Shown here: in pieces, positions 20,520-30,834 of the stretch | Layout: each line of letters begins with the position of its first letter | Numbering within the stretch: position 1 is the stretch's first letter | Source of the DNA: Pseudomicrostroma phylloplanum | Taxonomy: Eukaryota > Basidiomycota > Exobasidiomycetes > Microstromatales | DNA length: 64,000 nucleotides | Reading direction: 5' to 3' | NCBI GenBank assembly: GCA_039545275.1 | Contig: BCHS01000012.1 | Location: 124,001-188,000, forward strand | Position numbers and translations under genes: made by a program | The notes under the pieces: model-generated | The model's database searches: none | What the model was told of the DNA's origin: nothing | What the model saw: the letters and a program-made list of their open reading frames with translations, nothing else

Positions 20520-23500
20520 ATGCCCTACTTGTACAAACTCGAAAACACTGCTACCGGCAAGCTGCCATCCCTACAACCCAGAGTCACCGAGAAGGTACAG
20601 CCTTCTTCCTTCGCCGCTGTTCCGAACCCTGCTTCGTGCAGCACAGCTGCGGGCCCACGGCTCGGCACAGACAGTGCAGACAAGGATAGAGCAGCAGAAC
20701 GCTGGGCGCTGGACGAAGAAGACGACGACGATGATCTCTTGAAGGAGATTGTCTTGACCAAAAAGGTTGCTCAAGAGCTCGTGGCAAGGGTTTTGGATGA
20801 GTTCGAAGAAGACGCGGAATCTACGAGCTTTGGTGCCGTGAGGACTGTGGACTCCGAGGGGAGGGTATGTTTTGAACTGGCGGCAAGAGGCATGTCGCCC
20901 AGTACAGAGGCGTCTGGTGACCCATGGAAGCAGGCGATCAGAGCGGTGCGGGGACTAAGGAGAGGTAGGTACCAGAAATGCATACATCGAGGCCATAAGA
21001 GTGTAGCACATATGCTGATGAATATTCATGTTCCTTCCGACTATATCAGATGACCACGGAGTTACTGGGCTGAGGACACCGACTTGGCTGAACACAGCAG
21101 ACCTAGACGTGCAGGCAATCGCAGAGGACGGTCGGGCAGGCCTGACCCACCTAGCGAAGCGCATCTTGCAGGACCTCCAGCAAGACGCGTCAAGACTAGC
21201 CTCAAAAGGGTACTGGATGCCCTTCGTCGATGATGGTCTATGCATCGCAAGCGGGGCCGATGCCGTCCGGGAGGTTCATCAAGTTGACGACTTGGTGACG
21301 GACAGGCCGGCCGGGGTCTATCTGATTGTCGGCTGCGAGAAGGACTCTGTCGCTACGGTGTATGTAGGACAGAGTCAGGACGTCTTCAAGAGGACCTTAC
21401 AGCACAGAATGTGCTACGAGGACGAAAGCGTTCCGGCGGAGGAGGAGAAGAGACTGGTGTACCATCTGTTGAAGAGGTGCGACCAGGTGCTACATTTCCG
21501 GCTGGCGCACTTCGCCGCCGAGGAAAAGGAGGCCAGGACAATGGTGGAGGGACTCTGGACGTTGCTTCTCGGCTCGTACCAGTGGAAGGCAGAATGGATG
21601 GCGTTGCGCAGAGCCTTCGGCTTGCCAAACGTCGGGGAGCAGGTCCGAGGCGGGAATTGTAAGCCGACAGAAGAGACAGAGGCGTGGTGGATTGTCACTC
21701 GACGAGTAGCTAACCGGATCTATGTACCTTCTTGTCTTCTCCGGCAGCAACTCACTGCTTCGACCGGCCCAGGACTAGGAGGACAGACGAGGACCACGGC
21801 AGGAGGCATGGCTTCCAAAGCAGCCGGTGGGAGGCGTACAGGAATCGCAGCTGGCACATGAAGCACATGGCAGCAAGGCACTTGGCAGCTGGCAGGAAGC
21901 GCCGAGCGGACGACCTCGTGGCTCTCGTCAAGTTGTCCCGTGCCACTCTCCGTGTGCACACCGGCAAGCTCCTGGCCAGGGGGGAACTGGAGTACCAGCC
22001 TCCTTCACAGGGCAGGTGCCGTGTCTTGGGTACTGAGCTCAATGTCGATTTCGAGCAAGTCCTTAGAGTCCATGGCAAAAGAAGCTGGAAACTGCGGCTC
22101 ATCGAAGGAGATGACAACGGCGCATTGGATACGATTCGCGGGGCGGCGAAGGAAGATTGTCCCCTCTTCTCCGGCATCAGACTGCAATTTCGCGTCGAGG
22201 GAAGTTACGCCTGGATAACCTATCATCCCAAAGGCAGCAGTCGCGGCAAAGGACCAAGAGGCTTCGCTTTGAATCTTGTCTCGTTGTTGCCAGCGGCTTC
22301 TCGCAAGCGCCGAGAGGATCGGGCTGGCAGGGCCATCGCTGAAATCATCGCTGACCGTTCAAGCATCGCATGGGAACCCCTCTCGGACATGGCTAGAGAC
22401 TTCTGGGACGGACGAGCCTCCATGACAAGGACTGGACAACTAAGCGCAGGTGACCTATCCTGGCGGGCTTCGAATTGGAGGCAGGTCGAAGAGCGCATGG
22501 AAGTCATTGCGTCCCTTGTAGGCTACGACCCAGGAGAAGGGGGCCATATCCCGTGCCGCTTGCGGGGGATGGAGACCGGTCAGTGCAGGATCGAGCTGCT
22601 CCCGGCGGACGAGGCTTGGGTGGACCTCCCGTTTCAGCCAATCTTTGAGGAGCCCCAGCTGAAGGCAGTAGTGGATGAAGTGATGGCGGCTTGGAAGGCC
22701 GCTCACAGAGGAATCGTAACGCCTCGCGCTGCTCGAAGACCGGACTGGATTCGGCCGGAATTCAAGTATTGCCGCATTAATCATATCGAAGAGGAAGGCA
22801 GGACATCTACTAGATACGAGCCAAGGTTCAGTCTGCAAGGCAAGAGACCTGCTCAGGAGCGGACCCCGACGCCTTTCAAGAGGTACAAGTCGGAGGCTTC
22901 TCTCCTCGCTCCTACCAACATCAGGTACGAGGGCGTGGTCCGGCCCAAGGACGCGGCGACTTCGGCCACTGCTGAAGCCTTGACCTCTTCGACGCCCGCA
23001 CCTGAGAGCAAGACCGGCTGGGGCTTCAAGGCAACGGAGGATGAATGGGACAGAATGTGGAAGAAGCAGGGGCAGGCATTGGTGAGCAAAGAGGAGCAAG
23101 CAGAGCTGAAGCTCTTCCTCGAGCACCGCGCTCCCATGGCCGCTCCCGCTCCCGCTCTCCCCGCCCGTGCCTCCACCTCTTCTGCTGCCGTGCGCGCCCC
23201 TCGCCTCGGTACCTGTCTTTGCCCAGGCTGCGACGCTCAGGACTCTCTTCAGCACGGCTTCATCGAGTGCCGTGAGATCCTGGAGCGAGTCTGGCAAGCG
23301 GCGATGCCGGTTCTCTTCGACCTGGTGGATAGGAAGAAAGGCCTCCCCCTGGGCAATGCCAAGCACGTCGTCATGAACTGGCACGAGCTCGGCATCCCCT
23401 TCGAGTTCGGCTGGCGCACGCTGCTCTGGAGGAACCAGGTGCTCCTGCGCATCTCGCGTCTGCGAAAGGCAGCTCTGGCGCAAAAGGGAGAAGTAGAGTG

Positions 23501-23693
23501 GTCTTCGACGAGCGAGGCCGAGGCTGTCCGGGGTGGGGTGTTGGCGGCGATTGAGACACAGTGGTTGAGGCTGACGAGGGCTGCTGATGCTGGCGGCGAG
23601 GCAGAGGTGGCAAGGAGGGTGGCCTTCGAGAAGCGGTACGTCACAGGTGGGCGGCTCTTCAAGAAGGAGGGCGACAAGTTGGTCAGGATGTAA
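20520..23693 (+). CDS. GIY-YIG nuclease-like protein with C-terminal CCHC zinc-binding module, intact family member
   Basis: Three exons, 20520-20964, 21050-21658 and 21748-23693, give 3000 bases and 999 residues without interruption. Residues 1-148 are hydrophilic with an acidic run, then a helical block. The GIY-YIG domain spans about 230-320: GVY at 237-239, YVG at 253-255, Arg263 (VFKRT), His267 and the metal-binding Glu315 (MVEGLW). All positions expected for an active nuclease are present. Residues 360-640 form a conserved family-specific region with FSGIRLQFRVEGSYAWITYH and GSSRGKGPRGFALNLVSLLP that I do not recognise. A Pro/Ser-rich linker follows. The C-terminus carries CPGCDAQDSLQHGFIEC at 843-859 (C-x2-C-x7-H-x4-C) followed by ILERVW, the pattern of the zinc-binding domain after non-LTR reverse transcriptases. 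No reverse transcriptase motif is present. The role is unknown: it could be a domesticated transposon nuclease or part of an uncharacterised selfish element. Confidence 0.85.
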
Positions 23694-24571
23694 TCTGGCG
23701 CTGGCGCCCTGTTTGTACTTGTACTCTCTTAGTCACTGGGCTCCGTTGATCTTTCGTTTCGCCTCTGGTTGGCAACTTGTACGTCTTTCTGGCTTCCCAA
23801 ATATATGTCACCGATCTGCCCTGAGCCTACCTCGTGCGTCTTCAGAGCCACGACCGCTAGCTGGTTGGGCATGTCACGCAGGGTTACCGCCAAGAGAGGC
23901 CACTGCAAGCCATAAGCGGCAGCCAGCCACACAACTTGCCAGAGTCACATCCTCCAGCAAGGAAAGGCCGTGAACTCGCGGCAATGAGGCTGCCTCTCCC
24001 TACGAAATGGAAACTGGCTCTGATTCAAGATCAGTACGGAGTCCAACCGATGTTCGGGTGTCGAGACCATGATCGAATTCGCAGAGGACCGCGAGTGCTA
24101 GCAGGGCACTGACAAGACTTGAAATACCAGCTTATGGTGCATCTACTCCATTCTCCGCCTTCCGCTCGCCCGGTCCCTCCCCCTTGTCCCCCTCCCCTCG
24201 CTGCGATCTTCCCCTTTTTTTGGTTGGATTTTGGTCATCCTGGTCCTCGGAAGCCGACGCGTTGTCCCCCCCCTTTCAACGGCGAGAGAGAGGGAGAGAG
24301 CACCTTGACACTCGAATAGGCACTGCCAATGAGCTCGAGCTGGCAACGTCATGCTACCCACACCACAGTCCGTTCAAGTCTTGCGCTCGAGTACTGGCCA
24401 CGACGGCGGCCGTGTAGTCTGATCCCTGGTCGTAGTCTAAACCGGTCGCGCCTGCGCTTGCCTGCGCTTGGCCAGTCGCAACTTTTTCTCCCTTTCCGTC
24501 TGCTGCGAGTCACTCCCGCACGCACCCTGGTCCCCCACACACTCCAATCCACACCGTCTGACGCGCCTTGC
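23694..24571. other. Spacer to THG1, including its promoter
   Basis: No gene seen. The last 110 bases upstream of THG1 (24464-24571) are the segment partially duplicated in inverse orientation at 9531-9625. A T run (TTTTTTTT near 24216) and pyrimidine-rich sequence precede it. Confidence 0.55.
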
Positions 24572-26082
24572 ATGGCTGGCTCACGCTTTGCCTATGTGCG
24601 CTCGTTTGAGCTGCCGGATCCTGTGCTGCCGGGTGTGTTCATGGTGGTAAGAATCGACGGAAAGGGGTTCCACGGGTGGGTATGCGGGGAGGGGGAGAGG
24701 GAAGCTCGCCCGCATGACCGGTAGCTGATTTCGCGCCCCCCCCTCTCTTGTCCAGCTTCTCCCACGCACATGGCTTTGAGAAGCCAAATGATGCGGTGGC
24801 TCTGGAGCTGATGAACCATGCTGCGAGGCACGTGTGTCAGGAGCTTAGGGGCGACGTGACGCTGGCCTTTGGCGAATCGGATGAATACAGGTGAGGCGGA
24901 GGAGCGAGGGCGTGGTCGTGGGCGTGGGCGAGAGGAAGACGCCGCTGATTGTCAGGCCCCCCAATGATCAGCTTCCTGTTGAAAAAGTCCTGCAAGCTGT
25001 ACAACCGCAGAGAAAGGTGAGCATGGGCTGGACGTCTGCCAGATGGCATGGGCAGCACTGGACCCGTCCGCTACAGCTTTAGCGCCCATCCTGACCGCCC
25101 TCTCTCTCCCCCCCTCCCCTCTCCCCCGCTCACAGCAAGATTGTCACGCACATCGTCTCCCTCTTCACCTCCGCCTACGTCTACTACTGGCCGCAATACT
25201 TCCCGCAAAAGCCACTGCAATGCCCGCCTTCCTTTGACGGGCGGCTCGTAGCGTACCCAGGAGTGCAAGAGGTCAGGGACTACTTTGCCTGGCGGCAGGC
25301 CGATAGTGGGTAGTGAAAAAGCCGAGGGGTGGGCGAGACGTCGCTCGCAGTACTGACAAGTCACGTCTCCCCCCTCGCCCACGCCAGCTCACATCAACAA
25401 CCTCTACAATACCACCTTTTGGTCCCTCGTCCTCCTCTCCACCCCACCACTCTCCGAGCGCCAGGCCCACGAAACACTCAAGGGCACCGTCTCCTCGCAA
25501 AAGAATGAGATCCTATTCAGCAGGTTCGGAATCAACTACGAGAGACTTCCGGCCATGTTTCGCAAAGGGACAACAATTGTCTGGACAGAGGTGGAAGAGG
25601 AGGAGAAGGAGGAAGTGGGGGGCGACACTGGCAACGGCGAGGGGGTTGGGGGTAATGCTGACGGCGCTGCGAGCGGGGACGACGAGGCCGGTCCCTCGAA
25701 CCGCGGTGCTCAATCGCAACCACCTGGCCCTCCCACGCATTCTCTCAGCAAGCCCAAGAAGTCCAGACGTCGGAAAGCCCCTCCTCGCGAGCTCAGGACG
25801 CTACACGTAGACATCATCGGCAGGGCCTTTTGGGAGGAGCCCCGGTCAGAGTCAGGGGCAAAAGCAATGGAGGGCTGGCAAGGTCGCAGCAAGTCCACGG
25901 GGTCGGGCAAAGAGAGCAACGGCAGTGGTGTCAGCCTTGGCGAAGGCGGAGAGCAAGGGGAAGAGAGTGCTACCACTGCCTCAATACAGGGTCTCGCCCC
26001 GCCTCCGCCTCTCCCACCATGGGAGGCCCCTGATCGGACGCAGGGCGCAGCCGGTCTTGGGCGGTGGGCTCTGCGGGATTGA
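24572..26082 (+). CDS. THG1: tRNA-His guanylyltransferase
   Basis: Adds the essential G(-1) to the 5' end of tRNA-His by 3'-5' polymerase chemistry. Five exons: 24572-24675, 24756-24890, 24972-25016, 25136-25305 and 25388-26082, giving 382 residues. Splicing restores hallmark motifs: VVRIDGKGFHGFSHAHGFEK with the metal-binding Asp, GESDEYSFLLKKS with the second metal site, NRRESKIVTHIVSLFTSAYV, PPSFDGRLVAYP and WRQADTHINNLYNTTFW. Compared with the usual protein of about 240-300 residues, an acidic Gly/Glu-rich insert of about 80 residues interrupts the region between KGTTIVW and LHVDIIGRAFWEEP. The C-terminus has a low-complexity extension of about 80 residues. The catalytic core is complete, so the enzyme should be active. 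It is transcribed toward the convergent FZO1 gene. Confidence 0.95.
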
Positions 26083-26335
26083 CCGGCCCGGTCGGTGGGC
26101 GAGCGATGGGTGACGGGCGTGGGCGAGAGGAGGTGAATTCATCGAAAAGAGAGGAGGTACACTACAGCACGTCACGATAGCTGTCAAGCTCTAGATGGAT
26201 TGAATGGAAAATCACCTCAGTCACGCTCACGCTAATGCTCACGCCCACGCTCTCGCCCATGCTCGTCTGCCTGCAATGCACACTCGACGATGATGGATCG
26301 GTGGAACAGAACGGGGAGATCGTGACAGAACGCAG
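26083..26335. other. THG1 3' region with short CACGCT repeats
   Basis: A run of CTCACGCT/CCACGCT-like units lies at 26218-26262. No gene is seen. Confidence 0.5.
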
Positions 26336-26775
26336 CTTTCCTTCCCTAACCCTCGCTGCTGCCCAATGGAATACACACGAGTACGGCTTACCAAACCCTC
26401 ACCGGAACCGTAGCAAGGATTCTTACTCCTAACAGCACTCTACTCGCTTTCCTAACCCTCGCTACCCAATGCAGTATGACTGTGGCTTGCCAAACCCCTC
26501 ACCGGAGCCCTAGCGAGGCTCCTGACCCCCCGTAACACGACTGTCGCTTTCTTGACCCTCGCTGCCCGCTACCCAATGCAGCACCACCAGGGCATGAGGC
26601 AGCTCATCTTTCCTAACCCTCGCTACCCGTTAGAATACTATCATGGCTTACCAAATCCAAATCCTCGCAATAGCAGATGTACGCATACCAGAACCCTAGC
26701 AAACAGCGCCGATACTAGCCCCTGATAGCAGGACTGTCGCTTTCCTAACCCTCGCTACCCCAGTGCACTACGACA
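26336..26775. repeat. Degenerate repeat, five units beginning CTTTCCTAACCCTCGCT
   Basis: Units start at 26336, 26447, 26547, 26608 and 26740. Each begins CTTTCCTAACCCTCGCT or a close variant, most followed by ACCCAATGCAG. Three also carry a second shared block, GGCTTACCAAACCCTCACCGG or variants. Spacing is 111, 100, 61 and 132 bases, so internal deletions have occurred. The CCTAACCCT core resembles one and a half units of the common fungal telomere repeat. Confidence 0.75.
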
Positions 26776-27008
26776 AAGACACGCGGGCGAGATGCGAGTC
26801 GCTACTGCATATTGGAACACTGAATAATGGAAGAAGAAAGAGTACTGCGATGGGTGATTCTGGTGCGGTCATGTGGCTGTACTGTAGCGGTGCTAGCTTG
26901 CTTCGTCTGCGTCTCGTCTCATCCGATCGTATCGTTCCCTTCCCTTGCTCTTCTCTCTCCATCTCCCTACCCCTCTCGCCTCTCTCGCTCGCTGCCACTC
27001 CCTCCCGC

Positions 27009-30000
27009 TCATGCAATCTTCACCTCCCTAACCCTCCCCCTAACAACCCTAACCTTCTCCCCCGTAACTCCAAACCACTCAATCGCCTCTACACTCTTCT
27101 TCTCCTGCCCTTCCAATCGATCCACTTGCCCTTTACGTTCGGCAAGGGCGACGCGGAAGCGCTCTTGAAGGTCCCAGCCGGCCATGCGGAGGACTTTGCG
27201 TACCTCGCGGGAGAGACGCTCGGAGTGTTGGGTGGAGAAGGCAGGGAGAGCGGAGGGGGTGACGGCGTTGATGGTGACTGCCGATGATGACGAGGGGCCG
27301 GTGAGCGTGAGGCTCTGCTGCTTGGCGGTGAGCGACCCCTTCTTGCCACTCGCGGCGCTGCTCCCTGCGAGCTCCTTCTTCATCGACCGCCCGACATTAC
27401 GCGGGATCGCATTAGGCAAGTCGTGGATGACGTAGACGACGAACCCAGCGGTAGCCACGGCGACGACGGTAGGTGCCCACTTGCGCACGGTAGGGTTTGC
27501 CACCAAGTTCGAGAGGTTGAGGATCGCGCCCAGAGCAGACTTGGCGCCGTAGGCCTTCCCGCCAAAGAGTGTCAGAGCTCCCACACCGAGGGAGAGGCCC
27601 GAGATGAGGCCTACTTCCTCCTCGACGCTGCGCTTGCTGTCCTTTTCGTCATCTTCGCCGTCGCCCTTTGTGACAATCTGGATGTAGTGCGGCACGTCGA
27701 ACACGTCGCTCATCCTCGCCTCCGTAATCTCCCCACCGAGACCCAACCCGGCGACGCTGCCCCTCGCAAGTCGCTTGGTGAACATCTTCTCTGGGAAGAA
27801 GACACGTCCGGAGCGCTCCACGTCAGACGGCAGGTGTGCCTCGCCCATCTCCCGAATACGAGCGACGCCCTCCGTGGTGGCGCCCCTTGCCACCTCTTCG
27901 GCCTCGCCCACTGCCACGGCAAGACTGCGCAAAAAGGCGTCTCGCACCTCGGCAGCGTAGTCGAGTGCGCCAAAGAAGCCAGGATAGGTGGGTAGCTTCA
28001 CCGACTCGGAAGCACTCCGCCCTTGTCCAATGAGCTCGACGGCACCGCTGAGCTTCTCTTGTGCGTCCTTGGCCACACTCGCAGTCACTCCATCTTCCTC
28101 TCCCTCGAGGAGATTCTCCATCTTGGCGTGCGCTGCCTGGCACTTCGCCAGCGCCGGCCGAGCAGCCTCCAACAATCGTCGTGCCTCTTCCAGCTCGCCG
28201 TTTGCGACTTGCAGATTCGTGGAAGCGAGGAAATCGATGTCCGACAGCAGTCGCAGGAGATACGTCTGAGCAGGCATCAGCTTCGACTTTTCTCGTCGCT
28301 GCAGCACAAAGTCGCGCAGGCAGGCTTCGAGTTGGGCAAAGCTGGGAGCGGCGGCATTGGTCACCGCTGCGAGGGTGTCCCCGGCGACCTTTTGACCCTC
28401 CATGGGAGTGCTGGCGCCCTCGCCCTCCGCCTCCGCCTCCCCCATGACGCGGCTAGAGTCGACAAAGTGCACCAGCTCCTCTGCATCCTCGTAGGTCCTT
28501 GGCGAGAGCTGCTTAATCTGCTCCAGCACCAATCGTCGGCACTTTTCCTTGTTTCGAATCTGGTCAAACTTGTTGACCACAATGAAGATGTAGGCCTTGT
28601 CGTTGCTTGCGTTCCACAAAAACTCCTTTGCCGACAGCGTAAAGTGGTTCTCCGCTGAGACCACAAAGACCACCACGTCAATCTGCTCCTGTCGCGCAAA
28701 CAAGGCGGTCGTCTTGAGACTGTCGCGGTTGAGACCCGGCGCGTCAATCAGGGCAATGTCGACGATGCCGTTCCTGAGCAGACTCTCCTGCGTCGACCTC
28801 GTGTCGTGGCAGTAGCACTTGAGCAGGGGCGCGTCTTGCGGGTCCACGTCCTCTGCCTCGGCCACGATGCCCTCCACGTCCTCCAGAGTGTGACGGGTGT
28901 AGGTGTTCGCGTTCTGCACGTCGTAAGACATGCCCGGGTTGATCTTGTGCACCTCCTCCCGCCCTTCATTGATCTGCTCAGCATCGAGCACCTCGCAAAA
29001 GACCGTCGTGCAAGGCTGTTGGTCGACTGGCATGAGCTTGCGGCGCATCAAGGCATTCACAAACGTCGACTTGCCGGCGTTGAGATCACCAGTGACGAGC
29101 ACCTTGGACTGTGTGTCGCTGATGCGCTCTCGCAGGCTGTCCAATTGGCGAATCGACGAAGTCATCCTCTCATCGAGGAGCTGAGCGACGCTTGACTTTT
29201 CCAGACTGCGCACCAGGGCTTGGGGGTTGTTTCCAGCCGCACCAAGCTTGAGGTCCAATCGCAGCACCGACATTTCGCTCTGGTCGTCGGCGTGGGATAC
29301 CGCTGCTCGCTGCTTCTCAGCCTCTCCCTCCTCCTCCGCTTCCTCTCCGATGGTGACCGGTGCAGGCGACACGGGCATGCTGTTGAAGTGATGAGGGGCC
29401 TCGGTGCTGCACCTCATCATTCCAGGGTGCAGCGGCGTGGCGTGGACGTTTGGCTCCTCTGTCTTGATGCTGATGTCCTTGCGAGGAGGGGCGACGGACT
29501 GTGCGCGTCGTGGCGATGGTCGCTCGGAAGTCTCTGGCCGTCTGTCAATGGCTGGGTAGTGGACGATCCACCGCTCGCCATTGAATTGGCGCAGCGAGGT
29601 CAGCACCTCGGACGTATCATCAATGGCGCCAATCAGACTGGCAGACATGGCGAGGAAAGGATGGGAAATTAAAGTCAGCGCTAGTCTCCTCGAGCGAGCC
29701 CCGCCACCATCACCACTTCCCTCCCACCCACTCACCTATCTCTAGCCTCAGCGAATCTCCTCTGATGCTCCTCCATAGCCGCCACCTTTTCCTTTTGACT
29801 CTCTTCATCCACCTCTGCTATTCCCGAAGCGCCCTTCCACCCCTCAGCAACAGGCGAGCTGACTACATCGGTAGAAGGGAGAGAGTTGGACCTGCTGTGT
29901 GCGTGGGCGTGCTGAAAGTAGTCGGGCGTGGCAGTTCCACTGGCTCCAATGGTAGGTGTGGAGGGACCGGCGGTGTATGATGAAAAGGATCGGCCTGCAA

Positions 30001-30034
30001 AGGCGTTGGGGCGGTAGTACTGCTGCGAGCCCAT
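27009..30034 (-). CDS. FZO1: Mitofusin, outer mitochondrial membrane fusion GTPase
   Basis: A dynamin-related GTPase that tethers and fuses mitochondrial outer membranes. Two exons, 30034-29736 and 29637-27009, give 975 residues. The first exon encodes a disordered N-terminus. The second opens SLIGAIDDTSEVLTSLRQFN. The G1 motif is GDLNAGKSTFVNALMRRKLM, with the switch region QQPCTTVFCEVL, G3 in DAPGLNRDS and G4 in VVNKFDQI. A coiled-coil-prone stretch follows. Near the C-terminus are two hydrophobic segments around VGLISGLSLGVGALTLF and KWAPTVVAVATAGFVVYVIH, the hairpin in the outer membrane, followed by PNAIPRNVGRSMKKEL. A final heptad region completes the protein, as in fungal Fzo1. The last coding bases, read on the plus strand at 27026-27055, contain several CCCTAAC motifs. 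Confidence 0.95.
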
Positions 30035-30834
30035 CCTGGACGAGCTGTGCGTGTGAGCGCGAGCGGTTGTGTGTGATGAGGCGACGGAGAGGCGAGGTCT
30101 GCCTCTGGTCCAGTGAGTCTCTACGTCAAAAGAGACGTAGTAGACGCCCGCTCAGGGAGAGCGAGAAAGAGCGCAGGGGGATGCGCTCGGTGGATCTGGC
30201 TTAGCAGAACCACGCAGAAGAAGATCCTAGTGTCTCCAGATGCTAGCGTTATGTGTGATATGATGTAGGTGAGATGGGTATGGTGGGTGTGATGTGTGGA
30301 CATGTGCACCTCTGTGACTGATGGTGAGACTCGACTCGCCTGGATTCTGCTGACGGATGATTCGGACCCCACCGCCTCCCGCCTCCCGCCTTGTGCTCCC
30401 CGTTCCCCATCGATCGAGGGCAAGCAAACCTGATTGAGCGCGCGCGCGCGTGTGTGTGTGTGCGGAGTTGCAACGGGAGAGGCGCACCCTCGCGCCTGCT
30501 GACCCTTGGCAGTGGCGGACAGCCATTGTTCGATACACAGGTCAGGATAGATATCGACGAGGGAGTCAGAATGTGCGTGCAAGAGATGCTGTCCTGCTGT
30601 TGCAACTGAACGCCACTGCGGCTCGCACTTCACACTCCCTCTGCACACCCACATTCACGTTGACGATGAATTGACAAAAATGAGACACAAGGGAGGATGG
30701 ACTTTGGACTTCGGATGACGAGGGGGGAAACAAAGACAAAGGAAGCTCTGCCAGCGAGGAAAGCCCGAATTCCACTGCGAGCTCACTGGCTCGCTTGCTC
30801 GATCTAGACGCTCCGTCTCCGCTCCAATGTCCTC
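30035..30834. other. FZO1 upstream region and YPK1 3' region
   Basis: About 800 bases. It includes a dinucleotide microsatellite, (GC)n followed by (GT)n, at 30438-30463. Open frames on the minus strand (30121-30654) show no family resemblance. No gene is claimed. Confidence 0.5.
30438..30463. repeat. Compound microsatellite (GC)n(GT)n
   Basis: Alternating purine-pyrimidine run of 26 bases, GC repeats passing into GT repeats, in the intergenic region upstream of FZO1. Confidence 0.9.

Noticed and set aside
26336..26775. Interstitial telomere array
   Set aside because: Only single CCTAACCCT cores embedded in longer units, not a tandem telomere repeat; reported as a degenerate repeat instead.
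27423..29672. Several plus-strand frames over FZO1
   Set aside because: Shadows of the mitofusin coding sequence.
30121..30654. 177-residue minus-strand frame upstream of FZO1
   Set aside because: Contains a microsatellite translation and His/Thr runs; no gene features.
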